Below, piece after piece: positions 33,233 through 44,963 of a DNA stretch of 64,000 bases; the first letter of the stretch is position 1; every line of letters begins with the position of its first letter. The notes below the pieces were generated by a model. That model did no database searches. It was not told the DNA's origin and was given only the letters and a program-made list of their open reading frames with translations. Position numbers and translations under genes: made by a program. Where the stretch lies: positions 1 through 64,000 of the forward strand of contig KV918960.1 of the NCBI GenBank assembly GCA_002049455.2. Reading direction: 5' to 3'. The stretch is from Porphyra umbilicalis. Lineage: Eukaryota; Rhodophyta; Bangiophyceae; Bangiales; Bangiaceae.

Positions 33233-33879
33233 TGTAGTACCACAATCTAGGGGGTTACCTAAGGAGGAGGGAAGTAACGGCCGTCTTAGCCGCTCACGCG
33301 ACACCCGCTATGGGACTCGAGGTCCGAGAAGTCGGGCCGATCGAAACGCCAAGACATCGAGACACGGTTTACTTGCCGGCCACGACGGTGCCTCCCACCT
33401 TCGTCGCCCTTCGTCCTAAAAGGGCGGAAACCGTCGCCCGGGCCCAATTTCCCCAAATGAGAATTGACCCGGGCCGTCACCAACCAATCCAGATAATTCC
33501 CTCCATGCATGCCAAGTCCCCCGAGGCGATCCTTACAGACGAGGGGGAGAAACCGTCCCGCGCGCAACGCGCTGCACCCGCCGCGTGACGCCCGGTCGGC
33601 CGTCGCCTGCCGCGCCCTCTCGGGCGCGCCAGCGCCCTCTCGGGCGCGCCATTCCGGCCTCCCGCGGGGCCCGCGTGCCGGGTGCGGCGGGTCGGGTACC
33701 CTCCCCGGGTGGCCCGAGCCGGTCAGCGGGGCCGCCCCCTCGCCCCGGTTCCCGCGTCGCCGCCCCGTCGGCCACCACCGCCGCTGGCGTCGCCACCCCA
33801 CGTCGGGTACCGCGTCCCCCGTCGTCGCCGACGTCCCCGCGGTGGCCCCCTGGCGCGTAGGAGGCCCTGTAGTACTACA
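33233..33879 (-). repeat. 3' LTR of element C
   Basis: 647 bp; plus-strand ends TGTAGTACCACAATC and TGTAGTACTACA. It contains a short duplication (CCCTCTCGGGCGCGCCA repeated at about 33620-33653). Pairs with 44964-45610. Confidence 0.9.
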
Positions 33880-33894
33880 TCCCCTTCGGCCGAG

Positions 33895-36504
33895 ATGGAG
33901 TCGTCCCTGGCGACGCCCCCCGCCGGCCCCGTCGGGGCTCCGTCCCCCGCGCCCCCGTCGTGCCCGTCCACGGCGGCCGCCGCTCCGGGGTCGGCGTCGG
34001 CGGCCGTCGCGCCGACCTTGTCGCGACCGTCTGGCCGCCGCCCAACCGTCCCCGTCCGTCCGTCGGTGCCTCCGGACATGCGGCTCCCGTATGACCCGAA
34101 CGGCCGGGAGTGCCGGAAGCCGCCCCGCCCCGCGGGCGCCGCCGCCGCGGCCAGCGCCGGGGCCGAGACCGCGGCTTGCCTGGCGCCCGTGGTCGGCCCG
34201 GGCCCTGCTCCCTCCCCCAGCGGGGGTCCCGCGGTCGTGCCGGAGGAGCGCCCGTCGTTGTTGGGACAGTCGGCCCCCGCGCTCCCGCCACGCCCGGCGC
34301 CGCCCGCCGTCCGAGCGTGGCTCGCCCCGCTGGGGCCCACCGTGGCCTCGGCCGACTGGCCGCTCGTCAGCGACGTCTTCCTCCCGGCTCATTCTCACGA
34401 CGCCGGCGAGGCAGCCGCCGTGTGGCGGGCCTTCAAGTATTTCGCCAAGGTGGCGGGATGCGGTACCCGGCCGGCGGCCGAGTGCGACTTCGCTTCCTTC
34501 GTCCGCTCCGTCGGGGACAGCGCGGCGGTTCAACCCGGGGCACGCCGGCGGTGCAACCCGGGGCGGGTGCTCTTGGTCCCGCACCCCGCGGTCGAGCTCC
34601 CGTTCGTCGCCGGCAAAGAGGAGTACGCCTTCCTCGAGGACTGGCATACACGCCTTCGTCACCGCCCTGCGGTCCCGTTCGGTCACTGCTTGGCGCTTGC
34701 CAACTCCGGCGGCGTGGGCCCCCTGATCACTTTGGCGTCGGTGGGCCCCGCGACCGCCTCGGCGGACTTGGCGTTGGAGGCCGCGCGCCGCGCGCGCGGA
34801 GAGCTCGTCAGCGCCCGGCGGGCGGGGCACGGGGCCATCTTCCTGTCCGTCCGTTCCGGCATTGCCTTGACGCCGGCGCGTGCTCCCTTGCCGCCGGCAA
34901 TGGTCACGCGGTGTGCGACGCCGCGGCGGCTGACGTACGAGTACCCGCTCGTTGTGCACCAGCAGCAGTCGCTGCTCCAGGCGTTCCCCTGCCACCCCAT
35001 CCAGGGCACGGCTTACGTCATGCTGACGGCCGCCATCGTGTCGGGGTTGCTGCGCGCGTACCGCGAGACGCACCGCGTCTTCGAGCCGTCGCCGTGCTAC
35101 TACGACTTGACGCGGAAGTTCAAGGTCAATGACCTCGCGGCGGGCGACCGCGGTGCCGCCGACGCCTTGGTGCAGTACTACGCCATCGTGAGGGCGGTGC
35201 CGTGGGCGGCCGTCCATGACCTGCTGCCCTACCACCACGATACCACCCGTCAAGCTCCCAGCACTTCGCTGCCCCACCAATTGGGTACCGTGGCGGACGG
35301 CCGGTGCCACAACGTCCGCGTCGTGAGCGTCTTGCGGTGTCCGCATTCCCCGTTGGGGGTCATGCTCGCGGAGCCGCGGCTTGCGTACGTCGTCCCGCGG
35401 GCGTTGCCCGTGACGACGGAGCCCTGAACGATACCGGCCGGCTTCACCTCGTCCGACCCGGACGCCGTCCCGCCGTCGGCGGAGGAGGCGGCCGCGTCGG
35501 CCGCGTACCGCGCGCGAAAGCGGCGCCACGCCGACATGGCGCGCGGCGGCCCGGCTCAACCTGGGCCCCACCGCCCGGGGCCCCGGGACCCCGAGGGGGA
35601 TGAGGAGGAGGCCAGCGCCGGCGACCCCGGAGGTTCCGATGCCTACCCCGGCGGCTTCTCCGCGTCGACTCTTGCCGGCAGCGCCGAGTGCGGGCAGCGC
35701 GCGGCGGTCCGCGAGGACGGGGCCGGCGAGGCTCACGACGAGCGCTAGGACGCGACGTGGCGCGGCGACCACGCCGGCACTACCGGTGACAAGCCCGGTC
35801 GCGGATGGGAGTCCGAGTCGGGCGGCGGTGCCGCTGCCCCCCGTCGCGACCGCGACGATCGCTGGGAGGGCGGGCCCGGCCGCCGTGCCGACGTGCGGGA
35901 CGACCGCGTGTGGCCGGCGGCCGGTCCGAGCGATGGCCGCGGCTATAAGGCCGCCGGCCGTGACGAGCCCGCGTGGCACTCCGACGGCGGCCAGGGCCGC
36001 GATGGCGGCGCTAGCTGCGGGTGCTACGGGCGGTCCGAGTACCGCCCCGCCGGCGACGCCGCGGCGCCCGCCGGTCCGCGCCCTGCGCGCTGGGATGCCG
36101 TCCGCGCCAACGACGGTGCCGCCATGGCGCCGATGGAGCTTGGGGTTGCCGGCCCCGTCGTGACCCCCGTTCCGGGGCAACCGGATGTCGCCTACGATTG
36201 GTGGTTGTCCGCGGCGTGGTCGTTCCCTACCCCGGGGACGGCCACGGACTGGCGGGACTTGCTGACGACCGGGCAGGTCGTCGCCTTGTTCGGGTACGAC
36301 CCGTCCGTCAACTGGTCCGAGGTGGGGCCCTGCGAGATCACCGCCGCTATGGTCGAATACGCCCGCATCGGGCTCGCCACCGACGTTCCCACCTGCCTGG
36401 AGTCCCCGCGGACGCGGGCGAAGCGGTTCCACGCCGCCCTGCGGCGCGTCCTACGCAAGGCGGACCGCCCCGTTCACGTATGCGAGTATCGTCGTCACGA
36501 CTGA
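33895..36504 (+). other. Antisense accessory coding region of element C (unknown family)
   Basis: Plus-strand coding region starting just inside the 3' LTR ('MESSLATPPAGPVGAPSPAP'). After a Pro/Ala-rich N-terminus it becomes protein-like: 'PLVSDVFLPAHSHDAGEAAA', 'VWRAFKYFAKVAGCGTRPAA', 'PFVAGKEEYAFLEDWHTRLR', 'RRLTYEYPLVVHQQQSLLQA', 'CHPIQGTAYVMLTAAIVSGL' and 'YYDLTRKFKVNDLAAGDRGA'. Towards pol are 'DWWLSAAWSFPTPGTATDWR' and a basic end, 'RFHAALRRVLRKADRPV'. Codon use gives long balanced segments, unlike shadow frames. Family not recognised. The 'RRxxYE...PxHPxxxxxYxxL' spacing faintly recalls the antisense protein of element B ('RRVYE...PLHPFHRLVYANV'). Broken at a few points. Confidence 0.6.
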
Positions 36505-36660
36505 GGGCATCGCCATGGCCCCGTATGTGTGGCGCTTGGTCCGACGGCGTTAGGTCGTCGTCCGCCGTAGGATAAAGCCGCGGGCTTGCTCTTCGTACCA
36601 CTTAGTGTCCGCTGCCCGTCGTGGCCCCGCCATTCCTTGGCCGCTGGTCCGCATTCCCCC

Positions 36661-37409
36661 CAGGGGTTGTCAGGATATGGTTTTTGGGCCGTAGCAGGAT
36701 ACGAATAAACGCCGATCCTTCATATCTGATTACGGATAACTCCCTCAGCTGAGATCCGGATGAGGATATTTGCCTCCGGAACCGGATATTTGAGTAGAAT
36801 ATATTCGTATCCGGATACGAATATTAGATCCGGATATAATCCCCCAAGTCCGACGGACAGCCCAATTAGAGCCCAAGAAGAACGCCATCCAGCCTCATTC
36901 GAGCTCCAAATGGACGTCAGTACGACTTGAAATCCACACTTGATTTCAACGCCCCAAGCTTCGGGGCGGTTTCCCGCCGTTTGTGTAAACGGACGTCAGA
37001 ATGACCGTCTGGAATCTCGTGTTACACTCTGGCAACAACGCAATCGGGTCGAATCGCGTGATTGAACATTTCCACCTGGGTCGGGCTGGATCGCCGCTTG
37101 TCGCTCCCAAATGTTCGGACATTAATTCCGCGATTGTCGGCACGCGAAAAGAGAGGTCGACTGCGTTTAACCAGAATTCGCCAGGCGCGGGAAGCCTCAT
37201 TCATAACCGTACATATCCCTGTATCCTGGCTCTCATATCTGGGATACGGATCCGATATAATCTTGCAATTTCTGTCGGACAGGATAGATATATCCTGACC
37301 TCATTTTCTCATAATGCATTTGGGATATGCGTCACCGGCTCGTATCCGAAGTGGATACGGATGTAATGCACGGATATAATCATCGGAGATGTATCCATGA
37401 CAACCCCTG
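36661..37409. mobile_element. hAT-type MITE, complete, nested in element C
   Basis: 749 bp with perfect 12-bp terminal inverted repeats CAGGGGTTGTCA and a perfect 8-bp target duplication ATTCCCCC (36653-36660 and 37410-37417), diagnostic of hAT-type insertion. Subterminal regions are full of GGATAC/CCGGATA motifs, as expected of transposase-binding repeats. No transposase. It lies between the end of pol and the antisense region, so it came after the retroelement. A truncated relative is at 5905-6501. Confidence 0.95.
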
Positions 37410-37500
37410 ATTCCCCCCCCCCGCGACGGCCCCAAGGCCCCAAAACCCCAAAAAACCCCACCCCCCCCGCCGCGCCCGGCCGCCGCGCCGACCCAAAGGG

Positions 37501-39280
37501 TCAGGCACGGATGGCCGGGGGCGGCGCCGCGGCGCCGCCCGAGGCGGCGCTGCCGTCGGGCGCCGCGTCTGAAGGGACCACCGGCGGCGGGTCGGCGGAC
37601 GTGTGGGGCAGCCCCAAGCGCGCGGCGCGGCGCAGGTACACGCGCAGCGTCTCGTGCGGAGCGTCCGCGGCGTCCATCCAGGTGGGCTGCGGGTATCCGG
37701 TCCAGTACACTTGGACCCGGAGGGTGCCGTCGGGCAGCGTCGCGTGGTCCGCGATGCGGTCCACGGCGTACCGCTGGCCGTCGGTCTCCGCCCCATGGAA
37801 GGAGCGCGCTGCCCGCAACGCGGGGTGTTGGGCAGGGGACTCGGCGGCCGTGCCCGAGGCGCGGACGACGTGCGCGACGTTCTCATGGCGGTGCTCCCCG
37901 TCCACGTCCAGGAGGACCGTCGGACCGTCCGTGGAGACCACGCGATACGGTCCGCGGGCGACGTGTGTCAACTTGCCGCCGGCTTCCTCCTCTTTGGCGT
38001 GGTCGCGCAGCCACGCGCTGCCCCCAAAAGTGAGCTTGTCCGCGCGCAGCGCGAGGCGCTTGTCGTGGTCGCGCTTGTAGCGCCCCTGCGTCGCCTTGAG
38101 CGTTGCCCGCATCTGCGAAATGAGCTGCACGAGGCGGGTCAACAGAAGGGCTTGGGCCCGCTTCTCGGCGGCGGTGCCGCGTTGCGCCGTGATGGGGTAC
38201 GCCCCGGACTTGGGGATGTCCTTGAATGCCCAGCTGGATACCCTCATGAGGTTGACCAGTTCCAGCGGGGAAACCCCGGTGCTACGGTGGGGGCGGCTGT
38301 TGTACGCCAGCGTCAGGGCCCCAAGGAGTTGGTCCCAGGACCGCGGATGCTCCGCCACGTAGTGGTTTAGGATCGTATGCATCGTGCGGTTGAACCGCTC
38401 CGTCTGCCCGTTGGTCTGTGGGTGTGACGGCGACGTCACCTTAGGCTCGATTGAGAGCAGGTTGCAAACCTGGCCCCAGAAGTGGCTAGTAAACTGGGGT
38501 CCCCTTTCCGAGAGTAGCCGGTCCGGCGGACCACAAGCGCCCACCCAGTAGTCCAGGACGACCGAGGCGCAGTCCACTGCCGACGTACCGTCCATCGGGA
38601 TGGCGCGCACCAGCTTGATGAACCGATCGGTGATCACCAGGATGAACCGGTGGCCGGCGGCCGTCCGCTCGAGGGGCCCGTAGAGGTGCAAAGCAATATC
38701 CTGGAAGGGCACGGCGGCGAGGAACAGAGTGAGGGGCGAGCGCCGCGCCAGAGGGCGCACGCGCTGCCGGGCACGGCTGTTGCATTTCCTAACACAGGAG
38801 ACGACGTCGGCCGCCATCTTCACCCAGTAGTAGTACCGCCGCATCGCCGCATACATGCGGGACTCCCCGGGGTGCCCGGCGAGGGTCGCTTCGTGCTCCA
38901 GGTGGAGGACCTGCTCCTGCAAGGAGGTTGGGACCACCACCTGGTGGGCGCCATCGGGCGCCACGCGTCGCCGGAGGACCCCATCGGGGTCCTCGAAGAA
39001 CGGGATGCGCCGCCCGTCGTTCAGGGCCTTCAAGATCTCCTTGCAGTACCCGTAGCCGGCTTGGGCCGAGACCACCGCGTCGCAGTTAATGCCATGGACC
39101 GTATGGCCGCCGACGTAGCTTGCGGCGTCGAGCCCCCGGACCGTGTTGGCCCGCACGGCAAAGACGGGGACCGCGTCGTCGAACGCGATCTCATCGCTGG
39201 CCCCGGACTCCAGGCGGGAGATGCTATCGGCCATGTAGTGCGTCATCTCCAGCTTGTAGGCGACGTCGAACTCCAAGTCG
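37501..39280 (-). other. Element C integrase, chromodomain and RNase H end
   Basis: RNase H end 'FDVAYKLEMTHYMADSISRL', then zinc-binding 'LEHEATLAGHPGESRMYAAM' and 'CVRKCNSRARQ'. Core with 'FQDIALHLYGPLERTAAG', 'SERGPQFTSHFWG' and 'NGQTERFNRTMH'. The chromodomain is 'YAVDRIADHATLPDGTLRVQ' and 'YWTGYPQPTWMDA'. Chromovirus type. Confidence 0.9.
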
Positions 39281-40700
39281 CTTAGGCGAAGGCGCCAGCT
39301 TGCCAGGCGGAGATTCCCCGAACCCTCGATGTTGAGGATCTACCGCAGGCAGTCGTGGTCCGTGCGCACGAGAAAAAGGTCACCCTCGAGGTAGGGGAGG
39401 AGCTTGAGCGACGCCCAGACGACCGCCGGGCACTCCTTCTCCGTGACCCCGTAGGGGAGCTCATTCGTTGCCAGCCGCCGGCTGATATACGCGACCGGCT
39501 GGATCTTCCCGTCGTCTTGCTCTTGCAGCAGGGCGGCGGCAACTTGCGTTCCGCAGGCGTCCACGTCAAGGACGTACTTCCGCCCGCGCCGCGGGAGTGC
39601 GAGGACCGGCGGGGTCGTGAGGGCCTCCTTGAGCCGGTCGAACGCCTGCTGCTGCAATGGCGTTGCGGGGGGCACTAGGGCAGGGGCCGTGGACCCCATG
39701 AGGTCCGTCAATGGTGCCGCTATCCGTGCGAAGTTCGGCACGAACCGGCGGAAGACGTTGCACATCCCCACGAAGCTCCGTACTTGCGTGCGGGTCGTGG
39801 GGAAGTGCGCCTCGCGCAGAGCGCGCGTGTGCGCGTCCATCACGCCGAGCCGGCCCGGCTTGATTTCGTGCCCGAGATATTCCACGGTCTTACGAAAGAA
39901 CCGGCACTTGGGCAGGCGAAGTGTCACTGCCGCGTCGCGAAGCAGGCGCAGAACGCGGTCGGCGTGGCCGACATGTTCCTCCTCCGTCTTGGAGTACACG
40001 ATGACATCGTCGAGGTAGATGAGGTAGCTTTGCCACTTCACCCCGGAGAGGATGATGTCCAGCGCCCGCTGGAGCGTCGCCGGGCCGTTTGTTAAGCCGA
40101 ACGGCATCCGTTTGTACTGGTACGCGCCCTCGTCGCACACGAAAGCCGTCTTCTCCCGATCTTCGGGCGCGATGGCAACCTGACAGTAGCCGGCGTTGCA
40201 ATCCAACGTCGAGATGATGGTCGCCTCGCCGAGGCTGTCGATGCACTCGTCCATCCGGGGCAGCGGGTACGAGTCCTTCTTGGTGACGACGTTCAGCAGT
40301 CGATAATCGACGCAGAAGCGGAGGGTGCCATCCTTCTTGGAGACGAGCACGACCGGGAATCCCCAGTCCGACGACGTCGGCTCGATTACGTCCGCCTCCA
40401 GCTGCCGCTTCACCTCGGCCGTCTCGGCCTCCGGCGCCGTGTGCCCCGCGCGGCGCGGCGCGAAGCGGACAGGCCGGGCGCCGGCGTTGAGGTCGAGGCG
40501 GTGCTGGGTCGCTTTGATGACGCCGGGCGCCTGGCCCGTCCACATTGCCTTGTGCTGGTCCAGCATGCGGAGGATCCGGGTGCGAAGCGCCGGGTCGACG
40601 TCCGGTAGGACCACGTCCTCCACTTGCGGGGGGGACGCGGGCGGCGCTGCGGCCGCCACGGCGCCTCCTTCGCCCGGGTCCCGGGGTCTCACGGGGATCG
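39280..40700 (-). other. Element C reverse transcriptase and RNase H
   Basis: Reverse transcriptase motifs 'FPVVLVSKKDGTLRFCVDYR', 'RMPFGLTNGPATLQRALDII' and 'YLIYLDDVIVYS'; RNase H start 'YVLDVDACGTQVAAALLQEQ', 'YISRRLATNELPYGVTEKEC' and 'VRTDHDC'. Confidence 0.9.
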
Positions 40701-40878
40701 CAGGCCCACTGCCCGCGGCCGTCGCCGGGTCCAGGCTCCGCCCCGACGCGGGATCGTCTCGGGTGCTTTACACCGCCGCCACGACGCCCTCGGCGGCCGT
40801 GGCCGGCGTGAAGGCAGGGGCGGGCGGTGCACCGGGGGGTGCCCCGGGGGGCACCTGTACGACGCCCGTCGTCAGCAG

Positions 40879-41565
40879 CTAGACGTAGCCGACGTTGGCC
40901 CTCTGCCGGAGAATGACCTCGCGTGCGCCAAAGTTGGTCACTATGACCGGGAAAGATAGCCCCGGCACAATATCGTGCACGTTGTTGGCGATGGTGACCC
41001 CATGCGTTGTGAAGAGACGCGAGGCGCCGAACACCTGGCCCAGGCCCCCCCACATAGTCCGCACCCAGACGACCGTGGCCGCCGACGGCGGAAGCCGCGT
41101 CTTATGCGTCGCGCGGAGAACGCAGGAGACGCCCAAGGAGCGGTCACCGTCGTCTAACGGCCCCCGTAGGATCGCCGTGACGGACCCGTCCGTCCAACGG
41201 ATGGACCTATCCTGAGGCAGGATGGCGTGGGCGTTGTCGTCGATGAACGTGCAGCCCAAAATGACTGGGACCGACAGGTCGTCGACGACGAGGAAGGGAA
41301 CCGGGACGATCCGTGCGCCCGTCTGGAGCCACAGCGTGATGGTACCGCTAGTGCGTAACCGCGCGTTGTTGGCGTCTTGTAGACGTACCTGTTCCTCCTC
41401 CTGGGAGGTGACCACCTGGCGGAGCCAGTCAGGGGCGAGGGCGTTCCGGCGGACCAAGTTGGGGCCCGCCCCCGTGTCGACGACGACGCCGAACGCGCGG
41501 AGGGACAGCTTGTCCAGCCCCAGCGAGGCCACGATGCGGTAGTTGTGCAGACTGAAAAGCAGCAC
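40879..41565 (-). other. Element C protease
   Basis: Aspartic protease with 'GVVVDTGAGPNLVRRNALAP' (DTGA) and 'LSVPVILGCTFIDDNAHAI' (ILG motif), directly upstream of the reverse transcriptase region. Confidence 0.85.
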
Positions 41566-42041
41566 TTCCCCGCCCCCGGACGGGGTGCCCGGCGCGTGCG
41601 TGGTGTCCGCGACGGCGGTGGCGTGGCGGCGAAAGCGGGAATGCTCGCGCCGAGCGCGTCCCCCGAGGCGCCGCCGGGGCCCCTGCCCGATGCGCGCCCC
41701 GTTGGCGGGTAAGTCCGCCGGGATGCCATCCCCGCCACCTCACGGCTGGGGGTCGGTGTGGCCAAGGGCCAGGACCGACGCGGCGACCGGCGGTGACGTA
41801 GGGACGGCCTCGGTGGCAACCGGCGTCGCTGGGACGGGGCGGCGGTCCGGCACGTCCGCCGTCGCGTGGCTGACCCCCCCGGGCCGCGCGAGGATGCGGG
41901 GGCAGAAGGCGGGCGCTGGCGGGAATCCCGCTGAGGCCTGCCGCTTACGGACCTGGCGCAGGCGGGTCGCCGTGATGTAGCAGTGCCGGTTTGCCTTGAG
42001 ACGGACGACGTCCGTGGGCAGCCCACTAAGATGGCTGCCCC

Positions 42042-44815
42042 TTACTCGTTTCCCTGGGCGTGGCAGGTGCGGCCGTCTCCATGACCCGCGCCGTCGGCGC
42101 CCGCGGTCCACTTCTCGGAGGAACTCTCTTCCTCGTCGCCTGCTGCGTCCGGGTACGCCCGGTCATTCATCTCCACGGCGTGGACGAAAGCAGCCGTGCC
42201 CGGCGGGACGGTCCCATTGGTGGCGCCGGCCGGCGGTACCGGTGGAACCGGCGGTCCCGCGCCCTGGGGCAGGGGTGCCGGCGGCGCTGGTCCCCGCCCG
42301 TTGCGGTGTGCCGCGACTGCCTCGCGCAGCGCGCGTCCGTGGGCCCGCACCGCGGGAGACAGGGCGGGGCACTCCCACACCCAGTGCCCCAGGTGGCCAC
42401 AAAACGAGCAGGCCCCCCGCCGACGGGGCGGGGACCCCGCCTCGGGTGCCCCGCTCCATCCGGCCCCACGCGGTGGAGGCGCCCCGCCGCGGGGAAACCG
42501 CGGGGGGCGATCCGAGTGCGGGAGACGGTTCCCGCCCGTGGAGGAACCGGGGTGCCCGGCGCCAGGGTACCGCGCCCGCGCGCCGCCCCCGTGTGAATGG
42601 GGTACAACTCCGGGCGCCCGCCCCACGCGGGCTGCTGCTGCCAGCCCGACGCGTGCGGCAGACTGTCCACCGGTAATACCGGGACGTCGCCTGGGGACCC
42701 GTTCTCAACGGGCGTCCCCGACGCGGCCAACACCGCGGCCCACTCGGCCCGCTCCGCCTCGGTACCGTAGTCCGTGACGGACAGAGCAGCCGCGGCCGAG
42801 GCGGCTCCCACCGGGAGGGCGACGGACGCCGCCGGCCGGGTCCGACGGGGCTCCCGTTCTTCGCCGCCGACCGACCGGGAGGTGCTCCCCTTGGGCATTG
42901 CCTGGAGCTTGACCCCCCGGGCCACCCGGGTGGCTGCTCCCGTCTTGGCAAGGAACTTGCGCAGCTTGGGGAAGGTCCGGCCCTGGGTGTTGAAGTTCCG
43001 CCCCAGGGCCCGGACTTCCCGTCCAACGCCCTTGAGTAGGATACTCTTCAGCTCGGCCTCTTGTAGGACCGAGCCCAAGGAACGGCTAGCATCGAGGATG
43101 CGGTTCGCAAACTCGTGCTTGTCTTCCTCCTTCTCTTGGGATGCTTGCATGAGGGACTGGAGGTGGTCCACCATGTCATCCCCGTCAAGGAACTCGTTGA
43201 GAAGGGCGTGGACCGCGCGCTTGTACGTGAGCGGCCGCGATGCGTGGGTGTCGTTGGCGCGCTGGAGCACCCCGAGCACCTCGGTCGTAACGAAGTACTG
43301 CAGCAGTGTCACTGCCGTACCCTCGTTCAGCCCGCTGCCGTCGCATGCCGTCTGGAAGTTCCCAAGGAACGCCACCAACCCCAACGGGGTGTCGCCCGTA
43401 AACTGCCGCGAGGTGTGCATCGAGGCCTTGACGTCCGCGCGGATGCCGCGGATGGAATTGCCTCGCGGGAGGTGTAGGCGGCCTCCTCGCTGTGCGAGCC
43501 GGTACCGTTCCGGCGACAGGAGCCCCTTGAAGCGGGGGTCGACCACCGTGTCCTCCCGCTGCTTCCGCCGGAAGGCGCGCAGCGCCTCTTGTACTAGGGC
43601 CCGGTGTGGCCGCTTGTCGGCTGCCCGTGCCCGCCGTCGGCGGCGTGTTGCCCCGGGGTCACTGCCGGTGGCGGAGGAGGAGGTCGAGCCGTCGCTGCTG
43701 TCCGTCGACTCTGCCCTACTGGAGGCGGAGGACGAGCTCGACGGACTCTCGTCACTCTCGGTCGACGAGGGGGTCCCCGACGATGGGGGTGCCGGGGTCC
43801 GTCGGGCGTGCCAACGCCGTCGGTGGCCCTTAGAGGGAGCCGCCTTCGGTTGTCGACGCTAGGCGCCCCTCCGGGACCGCGGCCGCGCAGAGCGCGCGGC
43901 CGGCGAGGCAGTCACCGTCAATGCGGACCCCGTCCGGGTAGCGCCCCCCGTCCGGGGGCGCTCCCCGGACGTGCCGGACCCGGGTTCCGGGGGTGCCGGT
44001 CCGCCCACGCCCGCGGTCCCAGGGGAAGGGCCCTGGGCCGCCGCGAGGGCAAGGGCCACGGCCGCGCCGCGCCCCGGGACCGTGGTCCCGTCCGATGCCG
44101 CGGTCGACGCCTCCTCCGCGGCGTCACGGAACACCTGAGCCAAGTGGCGCAGGTGCCCGGGGTCGGCCGCCGCCCGAGGTGGTCCTGGAGCCGCGGCTCC
44201 GCCGACTTCCTGCAGGCTGGGCCCCGACCCGCCCGCCCCGGACGGCGCGTCCAGTGACCAGTGGTCCCGGGTGGTCTTCTGCCACCTGGCCCGGGCCACC
44301 TCTTCCGGGGTGACCCCGAACGCTCGCTGTGATTCCCAGCGCTACCGCTCGTCCTCCTCCGGCGACAGCGCGTCCATTGGTCGACGCGGCCCTCGGCCCG
44401 TGGGGGTCCCGCCAACTAAGGTTCCCAATGAACTGCCCACCGCCTCCACGCTGGGAGGGCCAAAGGGCGGCGCCCCTTCCATGCGCTGCCCGTCCAGGGG
44501 GGAAGGGTGAACCCCCGCGCCCCCTGCCTGGTGCTCCATCAGCGTGGACGTCCGTCCCGCGCCGGGAGGAGGACGAGCCCCGGTGGTCGGCTTGCGGCCG
44601 GGGGCCTCGGGCGGGGAGTTCGACTCACCCGCCACCGTACCGCCGCCGCCAACCGGGACCGCCCTTCCACCCCCAACGGGGGCCACGGCGCCCAAGGCCG
44701 GTGTTGCCCCGGGGTCTTTCGCCGGTGGCGCGTCCGTCACCCGGCTAGTGCCGGGCATCTCAAACGGAGGAGCGCCCCCGTCAAGCGGGGAAGATGAGGA
44801 AGATCCGCGAGCCAT
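42042..44815 (-). other. Element C gag
   Basis: Begins near 44815 ('MARGSSSSSPLDGGAPPFEM') with a long Pro/Gly/Ser-rich part. A helical capsid-like region follows ('LVAFLGNFQTACDGSGLNEG', 'YKRAVHALLNEFLDGDDMVD', 'DKHEFANRILDASRSLG'), then one zinc knuckle, 'CSFCGHLGHWVWEC' (C-x2-C-x4-H-x4-C). Confidence 0.8.
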
Positions 44816-44944
44816 GGAAGCAGGGCCCGCGTATCGATCGGATGTCCTCCGTCACCGCACCGCAATACAACCAACGAGGGTCCCCCGACTCTTGGTACCG
44901 AAAGAGGTGTCGATCCGCGACACGCACGGCGTGCGTACAGCGGG

Positions 44945-44961
44945 TCTCACCCGGAGCGCCA
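44945..44961 (-). other. Primer-binding site of element C
   Basis: Minus-strand TGGCGCTCCGGGTGAGA, two bases inside the 5' LTR, starting with the complement of tRNA CCA. It differs from the element B site, so a different primer tRNA is predicted. Confidence 0.6.
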
Positions 44962-44963
44962 AA

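Noticed and set aside
33682-33894. Upstream start codon of the element C antisense frame lying inside the LTR
   Set aside because: The LTR part translates to Arg/Pro-rich sequence, and the same LTR at the other end has no gene; the ATG at 33895 is preferred.
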